40,698 nucleotides of DNA from a virus: the IMG/VR virus record IMGVR_UViG_3300033142_000163, positions 1 through 40,698 of that record. One strand, written 5' to 3'. How positions within the stretch are numbered: position 1 is the first letter of the stretch; the number at the start of each line of letters is the position of its first letter. The notes under the pieces were generated by a model. It saw only the letters and a program-made list of their open reading frames with translations, ran no database searches and had not been told where the DNA came from. This document shows, in pieces, positions 13,681 to 22,839 of the stretch. A program made the translations under genes and the position numbers.

Positions 13681-15889
13681 TCAAACTTTATATAAAATAC
13701 TAGAAGATCATATTCCAAGTAAAGTTTTAAAAAGAAATAATAAAAACAGTAGTTGGGAATATGGTTATAACGAAGAACACGATGTTGTAGTTATAAGTAA
13801 AACTGGTAAAATAGGTCAAGTTTATGAGATACAAAACTTAAAAATAGCTTTACCAAAAAAAGAAAATATATATAAGTTTGATAACAATAAGTGGACACAA
13901 TTTGAATATCCAAAAGAGTTAGATAGAATTAAATCTACTTTTGATTGGAAACAATATCCACTAGATTTTAAAGAAAAGTGGTATGATTACATCGATAATG
14001 AGTTTACTCGTAGGGAGAAAGGTTTTTGGTTTTATAACAAAGACATTCCTACTTATATTACTGGTACTCATTACATGTACTTGCAGTGGAGTAAGATTGA
14101 TGTCGGGGCACCAGACTTTCGGGAGTCAAATAGATTATTCTTCATTTTCTGGGAAGCTTGTAAAGCCGATGATAGATGTTACGGACTGTGCTACCTTAAG
14201 AACAGACGTTCTGGGTTTTCCTTTATGGCGTCAGGAGAGGTGGTTAACTTGGCAACCATATCATCTGACTCTAGATATGGTATATTATCAAAGTCCGGTC
14301 CTGATGCTAAAAAGATGTTCACAGACAAGGTGGTACCCATATCGGTTAATTACCCCTTCTTTTTCAAGCCGACCCAGGACGGTATGGACCGCCCAAAGAC
14401 CGAGCTTGCCTACCGTGTACCAGCCTCCAAGTTTACCCGTAGAAAGCTCACCGCTGCCTACGACGAAACCGAGGACGAATTACAGGGATTGGACACCACG
14501 ATCGACTGGAAGAATACCGGCGACAACTCCTACGATGGGGAAAAACTTAAACTCCTCGTCCATGATGAAAGCGGTAAATGGGAAAAGCCGAACAACATCC
14601 TCAACAACTGGAGGGTTACGAAAACCACGTTAAGATTAGGTGGTAGAATTATAGGTAAGTGTATGATGGGATCAACTAGTAATGCACTTGACAAAGGTGG
14701 TAATAACTTTAAAAAACTATATTATGATTCGAACGTCAAAGAAAGAAACGCCAATGGAGAGACTCGCTCAGGATTATATTCTTTGTTCATACCTATGGAA
14801 TGGAACTACGAAGGATACATTGATTCTTATGGCTTACCTGTCTTCGAAACTCCAATCGAAAATACAGAGGGTCCGCACGGAAGAAAAATAAAAATAGGTG
14901 TACTAGAATATTGGCAAAACGAAGTTGATGGTTTAAAAAAAGATCAAGAAGGTTTAAATGAATTTTATAGACAGTTTCCAAGAACAGAACAACATGCGTT
15001 TAGAGACGAAGCTAAACAATCTTTATTTAACTTAACTAAAATATACGAACAAATAGATTATAACGAAGATTTTAGAACAAACACTTTTGTTACAAAAGGA
15101 TCGTTTCAATGGCAAAATGGTGTTAAAGATACTAAGGTTTTATTTGTTCCTAATGATTCAGGTAGATTTAGTGTAACTTGGGTTCCACCTTTAAATTTAC
15201 AAAATCGTGTAATAATTAAAAATGGATTAAAATACCCAGGAAATGAACATTGTGGTTCTTTTGGTTGTGATCCATATGACATATCAGGTACTGTTGACGC
15301 GCGTGGTTCTAAAGGATCACTTCACGGATTAACAAAGTTTTCAATGGAAGATGTACCTAATAGTATGTTTTTTTTAGAATACATAGCAAGACCACAGACT
15401 GCTGAGATATTTTTCGAAGATGTTCTTATGGCTTGTGTATTTTATGGAATGCCTATATTAGCAGAAAATAATAAACCTAGACTTTTATATCATTTTAAAA
15501 GAAGAGGTTATAGAGGTTATTCTATGAATAGACCAGATAAAGTATATATGAAATTATCTGTAACAGAAAGAGAAATAGGTGGAATACCTAATTCAAGTCA
15601 AGATATAAAACAAGCTCATGCGGCTGCTATAGAATCCTATATTGAAAATTATGTAGGTAAATTAGACGAAGGTTATGGAAACGTATATTTTCAAAAAACT
15701 TTAGAAGATTGGTCTAGATTTGATATAAATGATAGAACAAAACACGATGCTTCTATTAGTTCAGGTTTAGCAATAATGGCTTGTAATAAAAATCTTTACA
15801 CGCCAGTTTTTAAAAGAAAATTAGAAGTTAAAAACCTTGGTTTTAAAAAATATGACAATAAAGGATTTAGTTCAAAAATAATAAGATAA
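13673..15889 (+). CDS. terL: Terminase large subunit (packaging ATPase / nuclease)
   Basis: I chose ATG 13673 (MYNQTLYKIL, 738 residues), eight bases inside the previous gene; an in-frame ATG at 13643 would add ten residues. The ATPase domain has a variant Walker A, LKNRRSGFSF at about 175-184, of the KxRRxGxS kind, followed by conserved FTDKVVPISVNYPFFFKP and KLLVHDESGKWEKP; the D-E there is the likely Walker B pair. The C-terminal nuclease has GSFGCDPYDIS with Asp533 and DRTKHDASISSGLA with Asp692 as candidate metal ligands of the RNase H-like fold. It pumps DNA into the prohead through the portal encoded next. Residues about 220-320 are encoded by DNA of strikingly higher G+C than the rest. 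Wording of several motifs matches crAss-like terminases as I remember them. Confidence 0.93.
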   Translation: MYNQTLYKILEDHIPSKVLKRNNKNSSWEYGYNEEHDVVVISKTGKIGQVYEIQNLKIALPKKENIYKFDNNKWTQFEYPKELDRIKSTFDWKQYPLDFKEKWYDYIDNEFTRREKGFWFYNKDIPTYITGTHYMYLQWSKIDVGAPDFRESNRLFFIFWEACKADDRCYGLCYLKNRRSGFSFMASGEVVNLATISSDSRYGILSKSGPDAKKMFTDKVVPISVNYPFFFKPTQDGMDRPKTELAYRVPASKFTRRKLTAAYDETEDELQGLDTTIDWKNTGDNSYDGEKLKLLVHDESGKWEKPNNILNNWRVTKTTLRLGGRIIGKCMMGSTSNALDKGGNNFKKLYYDSNVKERNANGETRSGLYSLFIPMEWNYEGYIDSYGLPVFETPIENTEGPHGRKIKIGVLEYWQNEVDGLKKDQEGLNEFYRQFPRTEQHAFRDEAKQSLFNLTKIYEQIDYNEDFRTNTFVTKGSFQWQNGVKDTKVLFVPNDSGRFSVTWVPPLNLQNRVIIKNGLKYPGNEHCGSFGCDPYDISGTVDARGSKGSLHGLTKFSMEDVPNSMFFLEYIARPQTAEIFFEDVLMACVFYGMPILAENNKPRLLYHFKRRGYRGYSMNRPDKVYMKLSVTEREIGGIPNSSQDIKQAHAAAIESYIENYVGKLDEGYGNVYFQKTLEDWSRFDINDRTKHDASISSGLAIMACNKNLYTPVFKRKLEVKNLGFKKYDNKGFSSKIIR
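14341..14640. other. High-G+C tract inside the large terminase gene
   Basis: Hand counting gives 151 G+C in 300 bases (50%), and 97 in 180 (54%) for 14341-14520, against 36 in 120 (30%) at 15601-15720 in the same gene. Codons such as GCC, CCC, CGC, CTC and ACC cluster here and are rare elsewhere in the window. A milder rise extends from about 14100 to 14880. The encoded protein is continuous and conserved in appearance. This looks like a recombination or gene-conversion tract from a higher-G+C relative. Confidence 0.85.
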
Positions 15890-18304
15890 ATGATTTACAC
15901 TAATTACGCAGGTTCGTTTCCTAGTCAGGTAGTATCTGATGAAGAAAAGCAAAGTTATGATTATGGTTACGCCGTAGGACGAGCTATTGAAGGAGAGTGG
16001 TTTTCTGGAGATAGAGGGGGTTTAGGTAATAGATACCAGAACAGCTGGTTAAATTTTCATAGATTAAGACTTTACGCAAGAGGTGAACAACCTGTACAAA
16101 AATACAAAGATGAATTAGCTGTCAATGGCGATTTATCTTATTTAAATTTAGACTGGAAACCAGTACCTATTATACCTAAGTTTGTAGATATAATAGTTAA
16201 TGGTATGTCTCAAAAAATATTTGACATTAAAGCTTTTGCTCAAGATCCTGAATCTTTAAAGCAAAGAACAAAATATGCAGACGCTATAATGCGAGATATG
16301 TATGCTAAAGAAATAATTGAAGCAACTAATCAAGCTACTGGTATGAATTTTTTCAATACCAATGATCCTAATAATATACCAGAATCTCAGCAAGAATTAG
16401 ATCTTCATATGCAATTAAGCTATAAACAATCAATTGAAATAGCTGAAGAAGAGGCTATAGAAAATGTTTTATCTTATAACAAATACGAATTAATAAAGAA
16501 AAGATTAATACAAGATTTAACTATAATAGGTATAGCTGCTGTTAAAACAGATTTTAATTTAGCTAATGGTGTTACTGTTAATTATGTTGACCCTGCTAAT
16601 TTAGTTTATTCTTACACAGAAGATCCTAACTTTGATGATATATACTATGCTGGAGAAGTTAAATCAATAAGCTTAGTTGAGCTTAAAAAACAATTTCCTG
16701 GTTTAACAGATGAAGAACTTAAAAAAATAGAAAAATTTCCAGGTGACGCAAATTATACTAGAAATTTTTACGCACAACAAGATTCATATAATCAAGTTCA
16801 AGTTTTATATTTTGAATATAAAACATATAGCAATCAGGTATTTAAAATAAAACAAACAGATCAAGGTTTAGAAAAAGCCTTAGAAAAACCAGATACTTTT
16901 AATCCTCAACCAAATGATAATTTTGAAAGAGTAGGTAGAAGCATAGAGGTTTTATATACAGGAGCAAAAATACTTGGTCACGAAATGATGTTAGATTGGA
17001 GACTATCTGAAAATATGACTAGACCTAATTCTAATTTAACAAAAGTTAATATGAATTACTCTATATGTGCACCACGTATGTACAAAGGTGCTATTGAGTC
17101 TACAGTTAGCAGAATAACAGGTTTTGCTGATATGATACAATTAACACATTTGAAGTTACAACAAGTATTATCACGCATGGTTCCTGACGGTGTTTTTGTT
17201 GATGTAGATGGTTTAGCTGAAGTTGATTTAGGTAATGGAACAAATTATAATGCGTCTGAAGCGTTAAATATGTATTTTCAAACAGGTTCTATTGTTGGTA
17301 GATCTATGACGCAAGATGGCGATTTAAATAGAGGTAAAGTGCCTATTCAAGAGCTTCAAACAAGTAATGGCGGCGCTAAAATACAAAGCTTAATTCAAAC
17401 TTATCAATATTATCTACAAATGATACGTGATGTAACCGGTTTAAATGAAGCAAGTGACGCTAGCACACCTAGTAAAGACGCATTAGTAGGTTTACAAAAA
17501 TTAGCTGCTGCTAATTCAAATACTGCATTAAGACATATTATGCAAGGTGGTTTATATTTAACATTGAGATCTTGTGAAAATATAGCTCTTAGAATAGCAG
17601 ACGCGTTAAATTACCCTTTAACAAGAGCTGCTTTAATAGATTCTATATCTTCATATAACACAGGAACTTTAGAAGAATTACAAGAAAAAAATCTTCAAGA
17701 TTTTGGTATATTCTTAGAATTAGAACCAGATGAAGAAGCTAAAGCTCAATTAGAGCAAAATATACAAATAGCTTTGCAGTCAGGCGGTATAGATTTAGAC
17801 GATGCTATAGATATTAGACAAGTTAAAAACATAAAATTAGCAAATGCTTTATTAAAGCAGAAACGTAAAGAAAAAGCTAAAAAAGATCAAGAAAACCAAA
17901 GAGCTAATATACAGGCTCAAGCTCAAGCAAACGCACAAGCTTCTGAAGCTGCTATAACCGCAGAAATGCAAAAACAACAAGCTTTAGCAGAAACTGAAAT
18001 ACAAATTGAAACCTCTAAAATGCAATTAGAAATAAAGAAAATGTTACAAGAGGCGGAAATAAAGAAAGGTTTGATGGCTGAGGAATTTCAATACAATATG
18101 CAGTTAGCAAAAATAAAAGCTGATGCAGAGACTCAAAAAGAACAAGAAATAGAAAATAGAAAAGATAATAGAATAAAAATGCAGGGTTCTCAAGAGTCAA
18201 AACTAATAGATCAAAGAAAAAATAATACATTACCTCAAGATTTTGAATCCGCTGGATTTGATAATTTAGGTGGTTTCGGGTTAGAACAATTTGACCCTAG
18301 ATAA
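15890..18304 (+). CDS. Portal protein
   Basis: This 804-residue protein begins directly after the terL stop. The segments DLTIIGIAAVKTDFNLANGV, VNYVDPANLVYSYTEDPNFD and TGLNEASDASTPSKDALVGL with NSNTALRHIM are characteristic, as I recall, of portals of crAss-like and related Bacteroidota podoviruses. The last ~150 residues are a long Gln/Ala/Lys-rich coiled coil (ANIQAQAQANAQASEAAITA and following). They then end in a Gly/Phe-rich tail. The portal forms the dodecameric ring at one capsid vertex through which the terminase pumps DNA and to which the tail binds. Position between terL and the scaffold-like gene supports this. Confidence 0.88.
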   Translation: MIYTNYAGSFPSQVVSDEEKQSYDYGYAVGRAIEGEWFSGDRGGLGNRYQNSWLNFHRLRLYARGEQPVQKYKDELAVNGDLSYLNLDWKPVPIIPKFVDIIVNGMSQKIFDIKAFAQDPESLKQRTKYADAIMRDMYAKEIIEATNQATGMNFFNTNDPNNIPESQQELDLHMQLSYKQSIEIAEEEAIENVLSYNKYELIKKRLIQDLTIIGIAAVKTDFNLANGVTVNYVDPANLVYSYTEDPNFDDIYYAGEVKSISLVELKKQFPGLTDEELKKIEKFPGDANYTRNFYAQQDSYNQVQVLYFEYKTYSNQVFKIKQTDQGLEKALEKPDTFNPQPNDNFERVGRSIEVLYTGAKILGHEMMLDWRLSENMTRPNSNLTKVNMNYSICAPRMYKGAIESTVSRITGFADMIQLTHLKLQQVLSRMVPDGVFVDVDGLAEVDLGNGTNYNASEALNMYFQTGSIVGRSMTQDGDLNRGKVPIQELQTSNGGAKIQSLIQTYQYYLQMIRDVTGLNEASDASTPSKDALVGLQKLAAANSNTALRHIMQGGLYLTLRSCENIALRIADALNYPLTRAALIDSISSYNTGTLEELQEKNLQDFGIFLELEPDEEAKAQLEQNIQIALQSGGIDLDDAIDIRQVKNIKLANALLKQKRKEKAKKDQENQRANIQAQAQANAQASEAAITAEMQKQQALAETEIQIETSKMQLEIKKMLQEAEIKKGLMAEEFQYNMQLAKIKADAETQKEQEIENRKDNRIKMQGSQESKLIDQRKNNTLPQDFESAGFDNLGGFGLEQFDPR

Positions 18305-18320
18305 AAAAAATTGTAAATTT

Positions 18321-18336
18321 TTAATTATATTATATT
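18321..18336 (+). promoter_or_regulatory. 15-base AT element before the scaffold-like gene
   Basis: TTAATTATATTATAT occupies 18321-18335, one base before the ATG at 18337. The identical 15-mer lies at the same distance before the gene at 21073, and a close variant precedes 29076. It could be a promoter giving nearly leaderless mRNA, or a translation-start element. Role inferred from exact repetition. Confidence 0.5.
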
Positions 18337-19536
18337 ATGTCAGAAAAAAACAATGAACCTGTAAAACAGGAAGGAGATTTTAAAATTAAATCTAAAAAAA
18401 GAGTTCCTAAAAAACTTACAACACCAGAAGAAACAATTAAAATGGATATGGCTTCTGCTAAAAAAGAGGAACCTGCAAAAATAGATTTATCAAAAACAAA
18501 AGAAAAACAAGATGCCGTTCAAAAGCAAGAAACAGAGAGCAGCGTGTTACGCGAAGAAGGATCCGAGGTGGGATTGCAAAAAGTGGGACAAACACACGAA
18601 GAGCCCGCTGAGACTGTTATTAAAGAAATACCAGTAGAAGAAAACAAAGAAGAAAAAGAAATAAAAAAACAAGTTGAAGAGGCTGTAAGAGATGAAAAAG
18701 TTTTAGGTAAACCATTACCTGAAAATATTGAAAAGCTTGTTAATTTTATGGAAGAAACTGGTGGAACGGTTCAAGACTATGTAAGACTAAGTGCTGATTA
18801 CAGTAAAGTAGATGACACTAGCTTACTAAGAGAATATTATAAAAATACTCGTCCACATTTAGATTATGAAGAAGTTAATTTTTTATTAGAAGATAACTTT
18901 AAATATGACGAAGAAGTAGACGATGAAAGAGATGTTAGAAAGAAAAAACTAGCATATAAAGAAGAAATTGGAAAAGCTAAAAGCTTTTTAGAAGATCTTA
19001 AAGGTAAATATTACGATGAAATCAAGTTGAAATCAAACGTAAATAAAGATCAACAAAAAGCAATTGACTTTTTTAATAGATACAATGAGGAACAAAAAGT
19101 GTTATCCAAACAACGAGAAGATTTTGAACGTGTAACAAGAAGTACTTTTAATGATAAATTCGAAGGTTTTGATTTTGATTTAGGAGAAAAAAAATTTAGA
19201 TACGGTATTAAAAATCCAAACGAAGTGGTTGACAATCAACTAGACATTACTAATTTTGTTAAGACGTTCTTAAATGAAAAAGGTGTACTAGAAGATGCAA
19301 AAGGTTATCACAAAGCCATGTATGCTGCAAGAAATGCAGATACAATAGCTAAACATTTTTACGAACAAGGCAAAGCCGACGCTGTAAAAGACGTTGTTGC
19401 TAAGTCTAAAAACATAACTACAGAACCTAGAAAAGAAGGCAATGCTGGAAGTGTTTTTGTTAATGGTCTAAAAGTAAGGGCTATAAGTGGTGCTGATTCT
19501 TCTAAATTAAAGATAAAAACAAAAAAATTTAACTAA
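18337..19536 (+). CDS. Putative capsid scaffolding protein
   Basis: This 399-residue, highly charged protein is rich in Lys and Glu with long helical stretches (EENKEEKEIKKQVEEAVRDE), few aromatics in the N-terminal third, and no Cys. Location between the portal and major capsid genes, the helical charged composition and the size are all typical of scaffolding proteins, which shape the prohead and then leave or are cleaved. A short segment, SSVLREEGSEVGLQKVGQ at about residues 68-85, is encoded by a locally G+C-rich stretch (30 of 60 bases at 18541-18600). No protease motif was seen. The identification rests on context and composition. Confidence 0.65.
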   Translation: MSEKNNEPVKQEGDFKIKSKKRVPKKLTTPEETIKMDMASAKKEEPAKIDLSKTKEKQDAVQKQETESSVLREEGSEVGLQKVGQTHEEPAETVIKEIPVEENKEEKEIKKQVEEAVRDEKVLGKPLPENIEKLVNFMEETGGTVQDYVRLSADYSKVDDTSLLREYYKNTRPHLDYEEVNFLLEDNFKYDEEVDDERDVRKKKLAYKEEIGKAKSFLEDLKGKYYDEIKLKSNVNKDQQKAIDFFNRYNEEQKVLSKQREDFERVTRSTFNDKFEGFDFDLGEKKFRYGIKNPNEVVDNQLDITNFVKTFLNEKGVLEDAKGYHKAMYAARNADTIAKHFYEQGKADAVKDVVAKSKNITTEPRKEGNAGSVFVNGLKVRAISGADSSKLKIKTKKFN

Positions 19537-19552
19537 TTAAAAATTAAAGATT

Positions 19553-20992
19553 ATGGCTTTAACACCACAATTTGGGTCAATTGTCCCATCTCAAAAGCAA
19601 GAAGTCTTAAATAGCAATTATCTACAGTGGACTGACAAAGCTGCTGCTGATTTTGTAGATTTCGCGCAACAATACCTACCTGAGGTATACGAACAAGAAG
19701 TAGAGCGTTATGGAAACAGAACGTTAGGCGGATTTTTACGTATGGTAGGGGCTGAAATGCCTATGACCTCTGATCAAGTAATTTGGTCTGAGCAAAACAG
19801 ACTACATATAGCTTATACTGGTCTTACACCTGCTTACGGTGCAAGTAATGTTATCAATTTTACAGGTACAGCTGCTGATGTAATTAACGTTATATCTGTA
19901 GGAGCTACTATCGTAGTTTTAGATGACAATGGAGTAGAAGCAAAATGTTATGTTAGTGCTACTGTTCCTGGTGGAGCTGGTGTAGGACAAATTACTGCTC
20001 TACCTTATACTGCTAATACTTTAGCTCTTGCTGGTTTAACTGGTAAAGTAAAAGTATTTGTATATGGTTCTGAATACGCTAAAGGTTCTTCAACACCTAA
20101 TTATAGTGCAACTTCAACAGACGGCTATATTAGTGTTGATCCTTCATTTAAGCAATATTCTAACTCACCAATCATTATTAGAAACAAATACGTTGTAAAT
20201 GGTTCTGATATGGCACAAATCGGTTGGGTAGAAGTTGCAACTGAAGACGGAACTTCTGGTTATTTATGGTATTTAAAAGCAGAGTCTGAAACAAGACTAC
20301 GTTTTGAAGATTACCTAGAAATGGCTATGGTTGAAGGAGAATTAAAAAATAACGCTGCTATTCCTGCTGGATTAGGTGGTACTCAAGGTTTATTTGCTGC
20401 TATCAACGATAGAGGTAATGTACAAACTGGTTTTACTGCTGCTGCTGGAATTGATGCTTTTGATGCAATTCTTAAAAACTTAGACACTCAAGGTGCTATT
20501 GAAGAAAACATGCTTTTCTTACAGAGACAAACTGCTCTTGACTTTGATGACATGCTAGCTAGCATTTCTGGCGGATACGCTGGAGGTACTGCTTTTGGTT
20601 TGTTTGAAAATTCTGAAGAAATGGCTCTTAACCTTGGATTTTCAGGTTTCCGTAGAGGATCTTATGATTTCTACAAAACTGACTGGAAATACTTAAATGA
20701 CGCTTCTACAAGAGGTGGAATGGTTGGACCTTCATCAATCGAAGGTGTTTTAATTCCTGCTGGAACTTCAACAGTATATGATCAAATCTTAGGTACTAAC
20801 ATTAGAAGACCTTTCTTACACGTAAGATATAGAGCTTCTCAAGGTGATGACAGAAGAATGAAATCATGGTTAACTGGTTCTGCTGGTGGTGCTTTTACAT
20901 CTGATCTAGATGCTATGGAAGTAAACTTCCTATCTGAAAGATGTTTAGTAACACAAGCTGCTAACAACTTTGTATTATTCAAAGGATTATAA
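19553..20992 (+). CDS. Major capsid protein
   Basis: This 479-residue protein starts MALTPQFGSIVPSQKQEV; YLPEVYEQEVERYGNRTLGG, FLRMVGAEMPMTSDQVIW and SEQNRLHIAYTG follow. These match the N-terminal region of crAss-like major capsid proteins as I remember it. A beta-rich insertion follows at about 85-180, then a long mixed domain ending SERCLVTQAANNFVLFKGL, compatible with an HK97-type fold. It is more G+C-balanced than its neighbours, in keeping with high expression. It follows the scaffold-like gene by 16 bases and is closed by the strongest hairpin terminator in the window, which would isolate its abundant transcript. Confidence 0.9.
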   Translation: MALTPQFGSIVPSQKQEVLNSNYLQWTDKAAADFVDFAQQYLPEVYEQEVERYGNRTLGGFLRMVGAEMPMTSDQVIWSEQNRLHIAYTGLTPAYGASNVINFTGTAADVINVISVGATIVVLDDNGVEAKCYVSATVPGGAGVGQITALPYTANTLALAGLTGKVKVFVYGSEYAKGSSTPNYSATSTDGYISVDPSFKQYSNSPIIIRNKYVVNGSDMAQIGWVEVATEDGTSGYLWYLKAESETRLRFEDYLEMAMVEGELKNNAAIPAGLGGTQGLFAAINDRGNVQTGFTAAAGIDAFDAILKNLDTQGAIEENMLFLQRQTALDFDDMLASISGGYAGGTAFGLFENSEEMALNLGFSGFRRGSYDFYKTDWKYLNDASTRGGMVGPSSIEGVLIPAGTSTVYDQILGTNIRRPFLHVRYRASQGDDRRMKSWLTGSAGGAFTSDLDAMEVNFLSERCLVTQAANNFVLFKGL

Positions 20993-21009
20993 TAATCCAT
21001 AGGTGATAT

Positions 21010-21036
21010 TTACCCCTGATGTAATTTCAGGGGTAA
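21010..21036 (+). terminator. Strong hairpin terminator after the major capsid gene
   Basis: TTACCCCTGA (21010-21019) and TCAGGGGTAA (21027-21036) form a perfect 10-bp stem with a 7-base loop. Eighteen bases separate it from the capsid stop. The following CTATTACTCTT is only moderately T-rich. A strong terminator after the capsid gene is a common phage arrangement. Confidence 0.8.
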
Positions 21037-21056
21037 CTATTACTCTTATAAACTAT

Positions 21057-21072
21057 TTAATTATATTATATC
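21057..21072 (+). promoter_or_regulatory. 15-base AT element before the gene at 21073
   Basis: TTAATTATATTATAT occupies 21057-21071, one base before the ATG, identical in sequence and spacing to the element before 18337. It lies directly after the capsid terminator, where a new promoter would be needed, which favours a promoter role. Confidence 0.55.
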
Positions 21073-21828
21073 ATGAAAAAAGAAAAAAAAGAAACTTGGG
21101 AAATAAAAGACAGAAGATATATTCTTTCTAATGGAATAGAACCATTGACTTTTACTATCCCATCAAAACATACAAGAAAACATGCTCTTTTATATTTTGA
21201 CGAAGATAAAAAAGAACAAAGAGAAATAAGATATGCTACAAATCAAAATTCTGTATTTGTAGACGAACAAAAAGGTGAAGCCACTTTAGGTCATATTGTG
21301 TTTAGAGACGGTGTATTAGCTGTTCCAAAATCTAAACAAAATCTTCAAAAATTATTATCTCTTTATCATCCGTTGAGAAATAAAAGTTATTACGAATTTG
21401 ATCCTGTTGAGGTTGCTGTAGATGAATTAGATGTTTTAAATTTACAGGTTGACGCTTTAAATGCCGCTAGAAATGTTGATATAAACATGGCAGAAGCAAT
21501 AATGAGAGTTGAAGTAGGTTCAAGAGTAAATGAAATGAGTTCTAAAGAACTTAAAAGAGATTTATTAATATTTGCTAGAAATAATCCCGAATTATTTATA
21601 GAACTAGTTAATGATGAAAATGTAGAGTTAAGAAACTTTGCTATTAAAGCTGTTGAAGCTAATATAATAGACTTATCTCAAGATCAAAGATTCTTTACTT
21701 GGGCGTCAAACGGTAAAAAGCTAATGACTGTTCCATTTGACGAAAATCCATACTCTGCAATGGCTGCATTCTTTAAAACAGATGAAGGTGTAGAAATATT
21801 TAAATCTATAGAGAAAAAGTTTAAATAA
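21073..21828 (+). CDS. Hypothetical virion-associated protein
   Basis: In this 251-residue protein, residues 1-110 are beta-type (RRYILSNGIEPLTFTIPSKH; GHIVFRDGVLAVPKSKQN) and residues 115-251 are helical (RDLLIFARNNPELFIELVND). It lies between the capsid and connector genes, flanked by hairpins on both sides. I recall proteins of similar layout directly after capsid genes in related Bacteroidota phages but know no function. It is likely a head-associated or assembly protein. Confidence 0.6.
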   Translation: MKKEKKETWEIKDRRYILSNGIEPLTFTIPSKHTRKHALLYFDEDKKEQREIRYATNQNSVFVDEQKGEATLGHIVFRDGVLAVPKSKQNLQKLLSLYHPLRNKSYYEFDPVEVAVDELDVLNLQVDALNAARNVDINMAEAIMRVEVGSRVNEMSSKELKRDLLIFARNNPELFIELVNDENVELRNFAIKAVEANIIDLSQDQRFFTWASNGKKLMTVPFDENPYSAMAAFFKTDEGVEIFKSIEKKFK

Positions 21829-21845
21829 CATGTAATACTAATATA

Positions 21846-21866
21846 GGGCTCGATTACTCGGGCCTT
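21846..21866 (+). terminator. Weak hairpin, candidate terminator
   Basis: GGGCTCG (21846-21852) can pair with CGGGCC (21859-21864) leaving one bulged G and one T-G wobble, with a six-base loop, followed by TTATGTT. It is the only G+C-rich stretch in the 60-base gap, so it may be a weak terminator. Confidence 0.5.
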
Positions 21867-21888
21867 ATGTTAAAATAAAGATATAAAA

Positions 21889-22833
21889 ATGGCAATAAAC
21901 GTAGATCAAGTCTATAAAACAGTCTTGTTAATTATAAACAAAGAACAAAGAGGCTATTTAACGCCTAACGAGTTTAATAAACTAGCAACACAAGTTCAGT
22001 TAGACATAGTTGATGATTACTTTCAAACTATAAATCAACAAATGAGATTGCCACAAAATGATAGCGAATACGGTAATCGCTACAAAAATGTACAAGAAAA
22101 ACTAGATGCTTTTAAAAGAATAGGTAACTGTACTTATACAGCTCCAACTACAACCTACCCTGGTTACTTTACAACACCAAATTCTTCAGGTGTTGCAACT
22201 GGCTCTCAGGTTTTTGCTACTGCAAACAACACAACATCATATCCATTAACATCAATAACACAAGCTCAAGTAGAAACTAGTAATGTTCAAGTAACATTGG
22301 AAACACCTACAGGTAGCCCAGGTGTAGCATATGCTAATTTTAATATAACTGGCGGTGCTTTTAATTTAACCGCTGGTGCTATTGCAACTGGAAGCACTAT
22401 AAGAATAATATTATATCCTCAAGATTTTTATAGATTAGGAACTGTTTTATATAAAGAAGATAAAGCTGTTGAAATGATAGAAAGACATGAACTTGCTTTA
22501 ATGAATTTATCTCCTATAACTAAACCATCAGATTATTTTCCTGTTTTTGTTTATGAAAACAAACAAATAATAGTTTATCCTCAAACTATAAATTCTAGCA
22601 TACAAGCTACTTATATAAAAAAACCTGCAGATGTTGTTTGGAATTTTGACTCATCAGCTGGTTATTATGTTTGGGATCCTGCTACTTCTGTGGATTTCGA
22701 ACTAGATCCTACAGAGCAAAACAATGTTATATTACAAATATTACAATATGCTGGTATAGTTATAAAAGATCCTTTAATTATACAAGCTGCTACAGCTGAA
22801 GTTCAAAAAGAAGAACAAAACAAAAGAAATTAA
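21889..22833 (+). CDS. Head-tail connector / ring-type structural protein
   Basis: In this 314-residue protein, residues 1-80 are helical (KTVLLIINKEQRGYLTPNEF; QLDIVDDYFQTINQQMRLPQ). Residues 85-165 are a Thr/Ser/Gly beta segment, and the C-terminal part mixes strand and helix (KPSDYFPVFVYENKQIIVYP; NNVILQILQYAGIVIKDPLI). Its place straight after the capsid block and just before the next ring-like protein fits an adaptor that bridges portal and tail. The assignment is by context and general resemblance to podovirus ring proteins, not a diagnostic motif. Confidence 0.55.
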   Translation: MAINVDQVYKTVLLIINKEQRGYLTPNEFNKLATQVQLDIVDDYFQTINQQMRLPQNDSEYGNRYKNVQEKLDAFKRIGNCTYTAPTTTYPGYFTTPNSSGVATGSQVFATANNTTSYPLTSITQAQVETSNVQVTLETPTGSPGVAYANFNITGGAFNLTAGAIATGSTIRIILYPQDFYRLGTVLYKEDKAVEMIERHELALMNLSPITKPSDYFPVFVYENKQIIVYPQTINSSIQATYIKKPADVVWNFDSSAGYYVWDPATSVDFELDPTEQNNVILQILQYAGIVIKDPLIIQAATAEVQKEEQNKRN

Positions 22834-22839
22834 TAAGAT

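Noticed and set aside
13983-14633. A 216-codon plus-strand frame inside terL
   Set aside because: It is out of frame with terL and exists because the local high G+C removes stop codons. Its Pro/Arg/Ser/Thr-rich translation has no protein-like pattern.
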